Shown: positions 50,787 to 61,472, numbered from the stretch's first letter. The stretch is 64,000 nucleotides of DNA from Nesterenkonia lacusekhoensis (GCF_017876395.1 NZ_JAGINX010000001.1:1426001-1490000), one strand, 5' to 3'. Notes: generated by a model not told the origin, from the letters alone. Program-made: numbers and translations.

Positions 50787-52237
50787 GCCGTATTCAAGTG
50801 GTCGTCGCAACACCTACCTGATGGAGGTGTTCGATGGGCATTGGCCCAAGGCAGAAGAGGGCAAGGGAATATCGCGGTCAGATCGTCTCTCCTGGGCGCC
50901 CAACGGTGGCTTGGCGCGAGGACCGTGTGCGGTTCTGGCAGGCCATCGCTGCAGGAGCTAAGACCCGAGAGGCCGGTGAAGCCGCCGGTGTCTCCGAGCC
51001 TGTAGCTCACCGTTGGTTCCGACATGCTGGTGGCGTGAATCCACACTTGGCCTCGACTGTTTTCGGACGGTATATCTCCTCCTCTGAACGGGAGGACATC
51101 GCTTTATGGCGAGCCCAAGACAGCGGGGTCCGTGAGATCGCCCGTCGGCTGGGGCGTAGCCCATCGACGATCTCACGGGAGCTACGGCGTAACGCCTCGA
51201 CCAGGACCTATCAGCTGGAGTACAAGGCCTCGATTGCTCAGTGGCATGCTGAGCGGCGCGCCCGCCGTCCGAAGACCGCGAAGATGGTCACCAACGACCG
51301 GCTGCGCCAGTACGTCCAAGACAAGCTCAGCGGTGAGATCATCACCGCCGAAGGTGAAGTTGTCGGCCCCGAGGGCCCGGCCTGGGATGGAAAGAACAAG
51401 CCCCACCGTGGGGACCGTGAATGGGTCACCGCCTGGAGTCCGCAGCAGATTGCCAAGCGGCTGCCACTGGAGTTCCCCGATGACCCGACCATGAGGATCT
51501 CTCATGAGGCGATCTATCAGGCCCTCTACGTCGAATCCCGCGGCGGGCTTGCCCGGAAGCAGTCCTGGCACCTGCGCCGAGGTCGCACCAAGCGAATGCC
51601 CCGGGCCCGCACACGGCAGGAAGCCTGGGCTCATGTCACTGCCGAGACCGTGCTGCAGAAACGCCCCAAGGAGGTCGAGGACCGCAAGATCGCCGGCCAC
51701 TGGGAAGGTGACCTGATCATCGGACTGAAGCGTTCGGCCGTGGCCACGTTGATCGAGCGCACCACCCGCTACGCGATACTGGTCCACCTGCCCCGCCAGG
51801 CCGGGTACGGGCAAATTCGACCAACGAAGAACGGCCCGGCACTGGCGGGGTATGGGGCGTTGACCATGAAAGACGCTCTGGCGAAGTCGATCACCCATCT
51901 GCCTGAGCAGCTGCGCCGTTCTTTGACCTGGGACCGCGGCAAAGAGCTCTCGGCACATGCGCTGCTGACGAAAGAGACTGGGCTGCCGGTGTACTTCGCT
52001 GACGCGAAGAGTCCCTGGCAGCGTGGCTCCAACGAGCACCTCATGGTCTGCTTCGGCAATACTTCCCGAAAGGCACTGACCTCTCCAGGTGGAACGCCAC
52101 CGAAATCGCAGCTATCGCCACCGCCATGAACAACCGGCCACGCGGGATCTTGGGGTGGCGCACTCCCGCCGAGGCGTTCGCCGATCAACTACGCTCAGTC
52201 CAACAACACACTGTTGCGACGACCAGTTGAATACGGC
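50787..52237 (+). mobile_element. IS30-family insertion sequence inside the IS3 element
   Basis: 1451 bp. The 26-bp terminal inverted repeats (50787-50812 and 52212-52237, starting GCCGTATTCAA) have one mismatch. A 3-bp duplication CTG (50784-50786, 52238-52240) lies outside them. One transposase gene fills the element. Confidence 0.93.
50834..52230 (+). pseudogene. IS30-family transposase with a 1-nt frameshift
   Basis: The frame from ATG 50834 (GGAGG 7 nt upstream) reads an IS30 transposase: helix-turn-helix IARRLGRSPSTISRELRRN, then the DDE core GHWEGDLIIG, WDRGKE and SPWQRGSNE. After residue 402 the frame departs and stops at 52129. The expected continuation NGLLRQYFPKGTDLSRWNA resumes one frame over from about 52045 and ends at 52230. 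Comparison with the usual NENTNGLL segment indicates one base missing between 52036 and 52045. The restored protein would be about 465 residues. Either a decayed copy or a base-call error. Confidence 0.88.
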
Positions 52238-52851
52238 CTGACTGCCCCTGTCGGAGTGGTGAACCAATCCGCTATCATTCCTGCTTGCACCAGTGGAAAG
52301 AAGTGCGTGCTCCAGTGCGAGCAAAGGTAGAGACTGTGTGTGGAGTGTGGGTGCGACCGCCCAGCCGACAATTCTCCGACTGAAGACATCGGTGATGAAT
52401 GCGACGTAGCAGAATCCGGCGAGGATCCGGACGTAGGTGATGTCAGCGACCCAGAGCTGCCGCGGACGGTCCGCGGCAAACTTCCGTTCCACAAGGTCGG
52501 GGCGCTCATCCGGTCCGGCTCCAGGGCAGGTGGTGACGGGCTTACGGCCTCGCCGGACGCCTTGGAGTCCCGCGACCCTCATCAGTCGTGCCACCTGGTC
52601 GCGACCGACGTCCCATCCCGCATGCCGCATCGCGTGCCACATCTTTCGGACCCCGTAGACGCTGTAGTTCTCCTTGTGAATTCGTTTCACCTCCTCCACG
52701 AGCATCTCGTCCCGAATGCTACGAGCGCAGGCTGGCCTGCTCTTTGCGGCACGGTATCCGCGGGAGGTGATGAACCCACATTCTGTCGCACCGAGGATGC
52801 GGCAGATGGCCTCGACCCCGAACTGTTCGCGATGCATGTCGATGAACGCGA

Positions 52852-53163
52852 TCATTTCGTCGTGGGGCGGTCGAGCTCCGCTGCGAAAAACGCTGAGGCG
52901 GCCTTCAGAATCTCATTCGCGCGCCGTGCCTCGGCGAGTTCCCGTCGAAGACGCCGGTTCTCCTCCTCGAGCGGCTCGCCCGGGCCGGTCGGCTCGGTGG
53001 GGCCGTAGCGGTTGCACCAGATCCGCAGGGTCTCCTCCCCGACACCGAGCTGTGGTGCGACGGCACGGATCGACTGCGCTCTGGGACCTCCCTCGAGGGC
53101 TTGACGGTCGTGAACCATGCGCACGGCGCGGTCACGCAGCTCTGGACTGAACTTCTTGGGCAT
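52852..53163 (-). CDS. IS3-family transposase OrfA
   Basis: A 103-residue DNA-binding subunit: MPKKFSPELRDRAVRMV, a helix-turn-helix around SIRAVAPQLGVGEETLRIW, then a leucine-zipper-like EEENRRLRRELAEARRANEILK. The stop TGA overlaps the OrfB ATG (ATGA). This suggests re-initiation or frameshifting within GAAATGA rather than the A-rich slippery heptamer of some IS3 members. Confidence 0.9.
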   Translation of the reverse strand: MPKKFSPELRDRAVRMVHDRQALEGGPRAQSIRAVAPQLGVGEETLRIWCNRYGPTEPTGPGEPLEEENRRLRRELAEARRANEILKAASAFFAAELDRPTTK

Positions 53164-53244
53164 ACTCCGATTCTCCTTGCTGAGACTCGGAACGAAACCC
53201 AGGGCGCTTCACACCGACCGGCAAGAAAAGTAATCCCAAACACA

Positions 53245-53280
53245 AGAAAAGCGCCCCTGGAAATCCAGAAGCGCTTTTCT
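53245..53280 (-). terminator. Terminator of the tRNA-Gln/Glu transcript
   Basis: A 10-bp perfect stem AGAAAAGCGC/GCGCTTTTCT (53245-53254, 53271-53280) with an inner CTGG/CCAG pair, directly after the last tRNA-Glu. In the minus-strand transcript the descending arm ends in U-rich sequence. Confidence 0.75.
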
Positions 53281-53283
53281 CTA

Positions 53284-53359
53284 TGGTGACCCCAGCGGGA
53301 TTCGAACCCGCGTTACCGCCGTGAGAGGGCGGCGTACTAGGCCGCTATACGATGGGGCC
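53284..53359 (-). tRNA. tRNA-Glu (anticodon CTC), copy 2
   Basis: 76 nt including an encoded CCA. Acceptor GGCCCCA/TGGGGTC, anticodon loop CCTCTCA, T arm GCGGGTTCGAATCCCGC. Identical in sequence to the copy at 53434-53509. Last tRNA before the terminator. Confidence 0.96.
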
Positions 53360-53393
53360 ATAGACCAGTATTCGATTGTTCATCATCACAGAG

Positions 53394-53427
53394 GTGAAGC
53401 CTCAGACCGCATGGTCCGAGGCTTCAC
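53394..53427 (-). repeat. Spacer hairpin between the two tRNA-Glu genes
   Basis: 10-bp arms GTGAAGCCTC/GAGGCTTCAC with an inner GACC/GGTC stem and GCAT loop. There is no T-run, so processing or spacing is more likely than termination. Confidence 0.6.
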
Positions 53428-53433
53428 ACCTTG

Positions 53434-53509
53434 TGGTGACCCCAGCGGGATTCGAACCCGCGTTACCGCCGTGAGAGGGCGGCGTACTAGGCCGCTATAC
53501 GATGGGGCC
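53434..53509 (-). tRNA. tRNA-Glu (anticodon CTC), copy 1
   Basis: 76 nt with encoded CCA, identical to the copy 150 bp downstream. Substrate of the GluRS encoded just upstream. Confidence 0.96.
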
Positions 53510-53515
53510 ATATCT

Positions 53516-53538
53516 GATCGATCCTCAGAGGATCGATC
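53516..53538 (-). repeat. Spacer hairpin between tRNA-Gln and tRNA-Glu
   Basis: A perfect 10-bp inverted repeat GATCGATCCT/AGGATCGATC with a 3-nt loop fills almost the whole spacer. Confidence 0.65.
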
Positions 53539-53540
53539 CG

Positions 53541-53612
53541 CTGGGCTACTAGGACTCGAACCTAGAATAACGGTACCAGAAACCGTCGTGTTGCCGATTA
53601 CACCATAGCCCA
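53541..53612 (-). tRNA. tRNA-Gln (anticodon CTG)
   Basis: 72 nt. Acceptor TGGGCTA/TAGCCCA, anticodon loop TTCTGGT, discriminator G as expected for Gln. CCA is not encoded, unlike in the neighbouring tRNA-Glu genes. Confidence 0.95.
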
Positions 53613-53691
53613 ATACTGGGATTCTCTCTTCGATTATCCTTGTTTCGAGGTCTTCAGGAGCATCTCCTGCGCTCCCCCGCAACGGATAAAT

Positions 53692-53721
53692 ACTTTACAC
53701 GAGATATCCCAGCAGATGCAA
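53692..53721 (-). promoter_or_regulatory. Promoter of the tRNA cluster
   Basis: On the minus strand TTGCAT (53721-53716), 18 nt, TAAAGT (53697-53692), immediately after the gltX stop. It predicts a leader of about 75 nt, which contains a small AGGAG/CTCCT hairpin (53656-53668), before tRNA-Gln. Confidence 0.55.
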
Positions 53722-53723
53722 AA

Positions 53724-55259
53724 TCAGCCCCGCGACACTACCTCAGCGCGGAAACGAGCCAGCCGTGACAGAGACGATTCCCGGCCGAGCAGCTCCATAG
53801 ACTCGAAGAGCGGCGGGGACACCTTGCGCCCCGAGATCGCCGAACGGACAGCTCCGAAGGCCTTGCGCGGCTTCAGCTCCATCCCCTCGATCAGCGCCTC
53901 GCGCAGGGCCCCCTCGATCTCCTCCGTGGTCCACTCCCCGAGCTTCTCCAGAGCCGCTGTGGAGGCGTCCAGAGCCTCCAGGACCACGTCCTTCTCCCCC
54001 AGTCCGCTGAAGGCTTTGAGCTCGATCTCAAGCTGATCATCGTCGGCGAAGAGGAAGGCCATCATGTCCGCACCCTCCCCCAGCAGCGCGATGCGCTCCT
54101 GGACCAGCGGCGCAGCGCCGTCCAGCAGAGCCGCCTGACGCTCAGTGAGCTCCTCATCCACCAGCTGCCGCGCCTGCAGATAGGGAACCAGACGGTCGCG
54201 GAAGTCCTGGGCCTCCAGACGACGGATATGGGTTCCGTTGATGGACTCGGCCTTCTTCACGTCGAAGCGCGCCGGGTTGCCCAGCACATCGGCGACATCG
54301 AAGTTCTCCACGAGCTCATCCACGGTGAAGATGTCCTCATCTGCTGAGAGTGACCATCCCAGCAGTGCCAGGTAGTTCAACAGGCCCTCACGGATGAAGC
54401 CCCGATCCCGGTGCAGGAACAGGTTCGACTCCGGATCGCGCTTGGACAGCTTCTTGCTGCCCTCACCCATCACATAGGGAAGATGCGCGAAGGCCGGCAT
54501 GTAGGAGGCGACACCCACCGCGTGCAGCGCCCGGTACAGGGCGACCTGCCGAGGCGTCGACGACAGCAGATCCTCGCCGCGCAGCACGTGGGTGATCTCC
54601 ATCAGCGCATCGTCCACCGGGTTCACCAGCGTGTAGAGCGGCTTCCCGTTGGCCCGGGCCACGACGAAGTCCGGAGTGGACCCTGCACCGAAGGTGATCT
54701 CACCGCGCACCAGATCGGTGAAGGTGATGTCCTCCTCGGGCATCCGGAAGCGCAGCACCGGCTCGCGGCCCTCGGCACGGAAGGCCTCCTTCTGCTCCTC
54801 GGTGAGGTCACGGTCATAGTTGTCATAGCCCAGCTTGGGATCCCGTCCGGCAGCACGGTGACGCTCCTCGACCTCCTCAGGAGAGGAGAAGGACTCATAG
54901 ACGAACCCGGCCTCCTTCAGCTTGGCCAGCACGTCCTGATAGATCTCACCCCGCTGAGACTGGCGGTACGGGCCGTGGGGCCCGCCGACCTCCACTCCCT
55001 CGTCCCAGTCGATGCCCAGCCAGCGCAGGGCCTCGAGCAGCATCTGGTAGGACTCCTCAGAGTCGCGGGCGGCGTCGGTGTCCTCGATCCGGAAGATCAG
55101 CTTGCCGCCGGTGTGCCGGGCATAGGCCCAGTTGAACAGCGCCGTACGGATCAGCCCGACATGCGGCAGACCGGTCGGCGAGGGACAGAAGCGCACGCGC
55201 ACCGGGGTGCTGGCGTCGACTGAGGGGATGTCTTTCGGAGGAGCCACGGGAGTGGTCAT
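53724..55259 (-). CDS. gltX: Glutamyl-tRNA synthetase (probably non-discriminating)
   Basis: A 511-residue class I aminoacyl-tRNA synthetase. The HIGH-type motif is within [20 protein letters not shown] (about residues 24-43), and the KMSKS-type motif is KLSKRD. Full length. ATG 55259 begins MTTPVAPP; the longer frame upstream is Arg/His-rich shadow. No glutaminyl-tRNA synthetase is in the window. In actinobacteria GluRS charges both tRNA-Glu and tRNA-Gln, the latter being corrected by GatCAB; both tRNAs follow this gene. Confidence 0.96.
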   Translation of the reverse strand: MTTPVAPPKDIPSVDASTPVRVRFCPSPTGLPHVGLIRTALFNWAYARHTGGKLIFRIEDTDAARDSEESYQMLLEALRWLGIDWDEGVEVGGPHGPYRQSQRGEIYQDVLAKLKEAGFVYESFSSPEEVEERHRAAGRDPKLGYDNYDRDLTEEQKEAFRAEGREPVLRFRMPEEDITFTDLVRGEITFGAGSTPDFVVARANGKPLYTLVNPVDDALMEITHVLRGEDLLSSTPRQVALYRALHAVGVASYMPAFAHLPYVMGEGSKKLSKRDPESNLFLHRDRGFIREGLLNYLALLGWSLSADEDIFTVDELVENFDVADVLGNPARFDVKKAESINGTHIRRLEAQDFRDRLVPYLQARQLVDEELTERQAALLDGAAPLVQERIALLGEGADMMAFLFADDDQLEIELKAFSGLGEKDVVLEALDASTAALEKLGEWTTEEIEGALREALIEGMELKPRKAFGAVRSAISGRKVSPPLFESMELLGRESSLSRLARFRAEVVSRG

Positions 55260-55288
55260 GATCTTGGAAATCGCTCCTGTCAGCGGTC

Positions 55289-56071
55289 TCAGTTGCGGAA
55301 GTGGTTGGTGAGGGTGCCGATGCCCTCGATCTCGGCGTCGAAGCGATCGCCGGCGCTCAGCCGCCCGACGCCTGCCGGAGTGCCGGTGAGGATGACGTCG
55401 CCGGGCAACAGCGTGAAGGCCTGAGAGATGTAGGCGATCAGCTCGGGCACACCGAAGATCATGTCGGCCGTGGTGCCGTCCTGGACGGTCTCTCCGTTGA
55501 GCTGGCCGATGACGGTCAGATCCTCCGGGTCCAGCTCTGTCTCGATCCACGGCCCCAGCGGAGTGGAGCCGTCGAAGCCTTTGGCGCGGGCCCACTGCCC
55601 GTCGGTGCGCTGAGCGTCCCGAGCCGTGACATCGTTGGCCACGGTATAGCCGAAGACCACCTCAGGCACGCGCTCGACCGGCACGTCCTTGCAGATGCGG
55701 CCGATGACCACGGCCAGCTCGGCCTCATAGCTGACCTCCTCCGAGAAGGAGGGCAGGGTGACCGGCTCGTTGGGTCCGGAGACCGCGGTGTTGGGCACCA
55801 GGAACAGCAGCGGTGAGACCGGCGCCTCGCCGCCCATCTCCTCGGCGTGGTCGGCATAGTTCTTCCCGACGCCGATGACTTTGCTCCGCGGGATGATCGG
55901 CGCCACCAAGCGGACATCCTCCAGCTTGTGGGTGGCCTCCTCCCCGGGCACCTGCTGGATGCCCTGGTAGAAGGGGTCTCCGACGAGCTGGGTGATGATC
56001 TCCTCACCGGGCTCGCCTGTGACCAGGCCATAGGACGGTTCAGCGTCTGTGACGAATCGTGCAATGCGCAT
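55289..56071 (-). CDS. Fumarylacetoacetate hydrolase (FAH) family protein
   Basis: A 260-residue FAH-fold hydrolase. [16 protein letters not shown], the metal ligands in [12 protein letters not shown] and NDVTARDAQ, and [13 protein letters not shown] are all seen. The family includes hydrolases and decarboxylases of acylpyruvates and 2-oxo acids; the substrate is unknown. ATG 56071 follows a TAGACT box by 7 nt. It lies 29 bp before gltX, a pairing common in actinobacteria. Confidence 0.9.
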   Translation of the reverse strand: MRIARFVTDAEPSYGLVTGEPGEEIITQLVGDPFYQGIQQVPGEEATHKLEDVRLVAPIIPRSKVIGVGKNYADHAEEMGGEAPVSPLLFLVPNTAVSGPNEPVTLPSFSEEVSYEAELAVVIGRICKDVPVERVPEVVFGYTVANDVTARDAQRTDGQWARAKGFDGSTPLGPWIETELDPEDLTVIGQLNGETVQDGTTADMIFGVPELIAYISQAFTLLPGDVILTGTPAGVGRLSAGDRFDAEIEGIGTLTNHFRN

Positions 56072-56078
56072 ACGCGCC

Positions 56079-56084
56079 AGTCTA
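56079..56084 (-). promoter_or_regulatory. -10 box of the FAH-gltX unit (leaderless)
   Basis: TAGACT on the minus strand with 7 nt to the ATG at 56071. Confidence 0.55.
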
Positions 56085-56118
56085 TCGCCCCGTCCCGCAG
56101 AACTCAGGCCCGCAGAAC

Positions 56119-57188
<1,070 letters not shown>

Positions 57189-57192
<4 letters not shown>

Positions 57193-58256
57193 AGTGTCTC
57201 CTTGATCTTGGCGACGAAGGCATCGCCGCGCTGGGCGGTGCTCAGCCCGGTGGTGCCGGACTGCGCCCATTCCGTGAGCTGAGCGTGCACGGCCTGCCCC
57301 ACGGCACGGGCAGCCTCTGTCAGACCCAGATTATCGAGCATCAGGGCCGAGGAGAGCACAGCCGCAGTGGGATCGGCGATCTGCTGGCCCGCGATGTCCG
57401 GGGCCGAACCGTGGACCGGCTCGAACATGGAGGGATACACGCCCTCGGCATTGATCGAGCCGGAGGCGGCCAGCCCGATGCCGCCGGTGATCGCGGCTGC
57501 CAGGTCGGTGAGGATGTCGCCGAAGAGGTTGTCGGTGACGATCACGTCGAAGCGCTGCGGGTCGGTGACCATGTGGATGGTGGCGGCGTCGACGTGCATG
57601 TAGTCCCAGGTGACCTCGGGGAACTCCTGGGCCACCTCTCGGGTGGTCCGTGTCCAGAGGTCCCCGGCGTAGGTGAGCACATTGTTCTTATGCACCAGGG
57701 TCAGCTTCTTCGACCGTGCCTGCGCCCGGACGAAGGCGTCCCGGACCACACGGCGCACACCGTGGGCGGTGTTCACCGAGACCTCGGTGGCGATCTCCTG
57801 GGGCGTGCCGCGGCGCAGCTGGCCGCCGTTGCCGGCATAGGGGCCCTCCGTGCCCTCGCGGACGACGACGAAGTCGAAGTCCCCCTCGCCGGCCAACGGG
57901 GTGGAGACCCCGGGGAAGGTCTGGGAGGGGCGCAGGTTCACACTGTGATCCAGGTTGAACCGCAGGCCCAGCAGCAGCTCGCGCTCAATGATGCCCGAGG
58001 GGATCCGGGTGTCGAGCGGATCGGCCCCGACGGCGCCGAAGAGGATCGCGCTGTGCCGCTTCAGCTTCTCCAGGGTTTCCTCGGTGAGCGTCTCCCCGGT
58101 CTCCAGCCAGTGCCCAGCGCCCAACGAGTACTCGGTCCAGCTGATCTGCGCCGAAGAGCCGGCCAGGGCGGCGTCCAAGACTCTGCGGGCCTCTGCGATG
58201 ACCTCAGGGCCGATCCCGTCGCCAGGGATGACGGCGATGTCGAACTGTTCTGCCAT
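57189..58256 (-). CDS. leuB: 3-isopropylmalate dehydrogenase
   Basis: A 355-residue beta-decarboxylating dehydrogenase of leucine synthesis. [17 protein letters not shown] at the N-terminus, [15 protein letters not shown] and [15 protein letters not shown] are the NAD and substrate regions. ATG 58256 lies 4 bp after the metG stop with GAGG upstream; the longer open frame lies across metG and is not real. Confidence 0.96.
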
Positions 58257-58260
58257 GGGA

Positions 58261-59877
58261 TCAGGCCTCAGCTTTCTCGTCGGGATCTTCGTGGCGGGGG
58301 AAGATCGGCTCGGGCTTGGCGATGGGAGTGCCGGGACGCAGTGCCTCGCCGAAGGCGGCGAAGCTGCGCGGACCCTCATTGGAGGCATTGGTGGCGCCCG
58401 CGTCGCCGGTTGCGGCCACACCCAGGGCATCCAGCAGCTTGGTCGCCGAGGTCGGCATCACCGGCTGAGCCAGCAGTGCGACCCGGCGCAGCACTTCGGC
58501 AGTCACGTAGAGGACTGTGCCCATACGCTCCAGATCGGTCTTCTTCAGCTGCCACGGGGCCTGATCGGCGAAGTAGGCGTTGGCCTCTCCCAGAACGAAC
58601 CAGGTGCGCTCCAGGGCGTGGTGGAAGTCCTGGACCTCATAGGCCTTTCGGGAGATCTCCAGGAGCTCCTCGGCCTGGTCCAGGATCGCCCGGTCCTCCT
58701 CGGTGAGATCACCGGGCTGCGGAACTGCACCCTCACAGTTCTTCACGATCATCGACAGCGACCGCTGCGCCAGGTTGCCCAGGTTGTTGGCGAGGTCGGA
58801 GTTCTTCCGCCCCACCACGGCGTCGTGGGTGTAGGAACCGTCCTGGCCGTAGGGGAACTCGCGCAGCAGGAAGAACCGCACGGCGTCCAGCCCGTAGGTC
58901 TTCGTCCACGCCGCGGGGGCGACCACGTTGCCCACCGATTTGGACATCTTCTCGCCGGCGTTGTGCAGGAACCCATGGATCATCACACGCTTGGGCACCT
59001 CCAGCCCGGCACTCATCAGGAAGGCCGGCCAGAAGATGCAGTGGAAGCGGGAGATGTCCTTGCCGATGATGTGCAGGTCCGCCGGCCAGCGGCGACCGAA
59101 GGCCTCGGAGTCGACGTCGGGGAAGCCGGCACCGGTGAGGTAGTTGGTCAGCGCGTCGACCCAGACGTACATGACGTGGTCCAGCTCGGTCTCGCCCTCG
59201 GTGAGGTCCTTGGGGACCGGCACACCCCAGTCGAAGGTGGTCCGGGAGATGGACAGGTCCTCCAGGCCCTGCTCGACGAAGCGGATGACTTCGTTGAAGC
59301 GGGAGCGCGGACCGGCGAAGTCCGGGTTCGCGGCGTAGAAGTCCAGTAGCGGCTGAGTGTACTTCGAGAGCCGGAAGAAGTAGGACTCCTCTTCGGTCCA
59401 GGTCACGGGGGTGCCGGTCTCAGCAGCATACCGCTCGCCGTCCTGGCCGACCTCTGTCTCCTCCTCGGTGAAGAAACGCTCGTCACGCACCGAGTACCAC
59501 CCTGCGTATTTGTCCAGGTAGATGTCTCCGGCCTCGACCATCCGACGCCAGATCGCCTGGGAAGCGGTGTAGTGGTCCTCGTCGGTGGTGCGGATGAACC
59601 GGTCGTAGGAGATGCCCAGCACCTCGTCGTCCACAGTTCTGATGGCCTGGGCATTGCGGGTGGCCAGCTCGTAGGGGGTGATCCCCTCCTTCTCGGCGGT
59701 CTGCTGGACCTTCTGGCCGTGCTCATCGGTGCCGGTGAGGAACCGGACGTCATAGCCGTCGATCCGTTTGAACCGCGCCATCACATCGGCGGAGATGTAC
59801 TCATAGGCATGACCGATATGCGGTTCCCCGTTGGGATAGGTGATCGCAGTGGTCAGGTAGTAGGACGGCGTGCTCAC
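58261..59877 (-). CDS. metG: Methionyl-tRNA synthetase
   Basis: A 538-residue class I synthetase. The HIGH motif is H20-I-G-H23 and the KMSKS motif begins at K310. The zinc-knuckle region is the short form without the cysteine-rich insert, and no C-terminal tRNA-binding domain is present. GTG 59877 overlaps the serA stop (GTGA) and the gene runs almost directly into leuB, so a translation enzyme is embedded in an amino-acid operon. Confidence 0.95.
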   Translation of the reverse strand: MSTPSYYLTTAITYPNGEPHIGHAYEYISADVMARFKRIDGYDVRFLTGTDEHGQKVQQTAEKEGITPYELATRNAQAIRTVDDEVLGISYDRFIRTTDEDHYTASQAIWRRMVEAGDIYLDKYAGWYSVRDERFFTEEETEVGQDGERYAAETGTPVTWTEEESYFFRLSKYTQPLLDFYAANPDFAGPRSRFNEVIRFVEQGLEDLSISRTTFDWGVPVPKDLTEGETELDHVMYVWVDALTNYLTGAGFPDVDSEAFGRRWPADLHIIGKDISRFHCIFWPAFLMSAGLEVPKRVMIHGFLHNAGEKMSKSVGNVVAPAAWTKTYGLDAVRFFLLREFPYGQDGSYTHDAVVGRKNSDLANNLGNLAQRSLSMIVKNCEGAVPQPGDLTEEDRAILDQAEELLEISRKAYEVQDFHHALERTWFVLGEANAYFADQAPWQLKKTDLERMGTVLYVTAEVLRRVALLAQPVMPTSATKLLDALGVAATGDAGATNASNEGPRSFAAFGEALRPGTPIAKPEPIFPRHEDPDEKAEA

Positions 59878-61472
59878 TGATGCTCCTCCAGATCCACCTC
59901 GGCGGCCAGAGTGGCGCCGACCTCCGCAGCGATCTCATCGAGGACACCGGCCGGCAGCGCCGCGTCCACGGCCAGCACGGCCAGAGCGCTGCCCTGCTTG
60001 AAGCTCTGCGAGACCTGCATCCCGGCGATGTTCACGCCCTTCTCCCCCAGGATCCTTCCGAGCGCACCGACGACGCCGGGGCGGTCCGCGTACTCGAAGA
60101 TCACCAGATGATCGGTCAGGGTCACCTCGAGGTCATAGCCGTTGATCCCGACGATCTTCTCGATCTGCTTGGGGCCGGTCAGCGTGCCTCGGACCTCCAG
60201 GTTGGTGCCCGAGGAGGTGGCTCCGCGCACGGTCAGCGCGTTGCGGTAGTCCTCCACCTCGCTGGTGGTGGTCAGGCGGGTGGCGATCCCGCGCTGCTCC
60301 GCCAGCACCGGGGCATTGACGTAGGAGACCTGCTCGGAGACCACATCGGTGAACAGGCCCTTCAGGGCGGCCAGCTGCAGGGCGGAGACGTTGAGCTCGG
60401 CGATCTCGCCGGCGGCCTCGGTCTCCACATCGGTGAAGGCGTCGGAGGCGAGGGCGTTGAGCACCCGGCCGAGCTTCTCGATCAGCGGGATGCCCGGCCG
60501 GACCAGTTCGTCGATGGCGCCGCCGGCCACGTTCACCGCATCCGGCACCAGCTCGCCGGCCAGGGCCAGCCGCACCGACTTCGCCACGGAGACCCCTGCC
60601 TTCTCCTGGGCCTCGGCGGTGGAAGCGCCCAGGTGCGGGGTGACCACGACGTTCTCGCGGCTGAAGAAGGGCAGATCGGTGGAGGGCTCCGTCGAGAACA
60701 CGTCGATGGCCGCACCGCCGATCTCGCCGGCCTCCAGGGCCGCCTCCAGGGCCTGTTCGTCGACGAGGCCACCGCGGGCCACGTTGACCACGAAGGCCGA
60801 AGATTTCATGGTCCGGAACTGCTCGGTGCCGATCATGCCGATGGTCTCAGGAGTCTTGGGCATGTGGACGGTGACCACGTCAGCCTGCTCGTAGAGCTCC
60901 TCCAGCGTGACCAGCTGAGCTCCCAGCTGGTGGGCGCGCGCCGAAGTCACGTAGGGGTCGAAGGCGATGATCTCCATGCCGAAGGCCTTCATGCGCTCGG
61001 CGACCAGACCACCGATGCGGCCCAGACCGATCACGCCGAGGACCTTGTCCTGCAGCTCCACGCCGGAGTACTTGGAGCGCTTCCACTCCCCTGCCTTGAG
61101 CGCCTCATGCGCTGGGGAGATGTTCCGGGCCAGACCCAGGATGTGTGCACAGGTCAGCTCAGCCGCGGAGACGATGTTCGAGGTGGGCGCGTTGACCACC
61201 ATGACGCCGGCCTCCGTCGCGGCCTTGACGTCCACGTTGTCCAGCCCCACGCCGGCGCGGGCGACGACCTTCAGCTGTGGGGCCTGAGCGAAGACCTCGG
61301 CGTCGACCTGGGTGGCGGAGCGGACCATGATCGCATCCGCGTCCGCCAGATCGGCGAACAGGCGGGCGCGGTCGGAGCCGTCGGACTGACGGATCTCGAA
61401 GTCCGGCCCGAGGGCCTCGACGGTGGCGGGCGAGAGTTCCTCGGCGAGGACGACGACGGGGCGAGTGCTCAA
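59874..61472 (-). CDS. serA: D-3-phosphoglycerate dehydrogenase
   Basis: A 532-residue first enzyme of serine synthesis, long form: catalytic and NAD domains (VIGLGRIGGLVAERMKAFG about residue 150), an intervening ASB domain and a C-terminal ACT domain (YADRPGVVGALGRILGEKGVNIAGMQ) for serine feedback. It starts with TTG at 61472, with AAGGA about 6 nt upstream; no better ATG or GTG exists. A hairpin separates it from ilvC. Confidence 0.95.
   Translation of the reverse strand: MSTRPVVVLAEELSPATVEALGPDFEIRQSDGSDRARLFADLADADAIMVRSATQVDAEVFAQAPQLKVVARAGVGLDNVDVKAATEAGVMVVNAPTSNIVSAAELTCAHILGLARNISPAHEALKAGEWKRSKYSGVELQDKVLGVIGLGRIGGLVAERMKAFGMEIIAFDPYVTSARAHQLGAQLVTLEELYEQADVVTVHMPKTPETIGMIGTEQFRTMKSSAFVVNVARGGLVDEQALEAALEAGEIGGAAIDVFSTEPSTDLPFFSRENVVVTPHLGASTAEAQEKAGVSVAKSVRLALAGELVPDAVNVAGGAIDELVRPGIPLIEKLGRVLNALASDAFTDVETEAAGEIAELNVSALQLAALKGLFTDVVSEQVSYVNAPVLAEQRGIATRLTTTSEVEDYRNALTVRGATSSGTNLEVRGTLTGPKQIEKIVGINGYDLEVTLTDHLVIFEYADRPGVVGALGRILGEKGVNIAGMQVSQSFKQGSALAVLAVDAALPAGVLDEIAAEVGATLAAEVDLEEHQ

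Larger units (their letters stand above)
50487..52855 (-). pseudogene. IS3-family transposase OrfB, split by the IS30 insertion
   Basis: OrfB begins at ATG 52855, overlapping the OrfA stop. Its first 206 codons (to 52238) contain WVADITYV (first Asp) and HHSDRGSQ (second Asp). The rest, from codon Tyr at 50783 down to 50487, contains YDNALAETVNG with the catalytic Glu. The IS30 element sits between the second Asp and the Glu. Joining the halves across the duplicated CTG restores one uninterrupted frame of about 304 residues, so the only lesion I see is the insertion. Confidence 0.92.
50460..53211 (-). mobile_element. IS3-family insertion sequence, interrupted by an IS30-family element
   Basis: Perfect 24-bp terminal inverted repeats (50460-50483 and 53188-53211, beginning TGAAGCGCCCTGGG) are flanked by a 3-bp direct duplication CAC (50457-50459, 53212-53214). 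Without the inserted IS30 element and its duplicated CTG the element is 1298 bp, normal for IS3. It codes for OrfA and OrfB with an ATGA overlap. Confidence 0.93.

Noticed and set aside
50833-50870. IS elements forming a composite transposon around cargo
   Set aside because: The IS30 element sits inside the IS3 element; there is no second copy and no cargo gene between like elements.
52031-52050. Programmed frameshift in the IS30 transposase
   Set aside because: IS30 transposases are single-frame genes and no slippery run is present at the break; mutation or base-call error is simpler.
47628-53290. Genomic island or prophage integrated at tRNA-Glu
   Set aside because: The accessory zone abuts the 3' end of tRNA-Glu, but no integrase is present and I found no partial tRNA-Glu copy as an att site. 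The second full tRNA-Glu is a plain gene duplicate.
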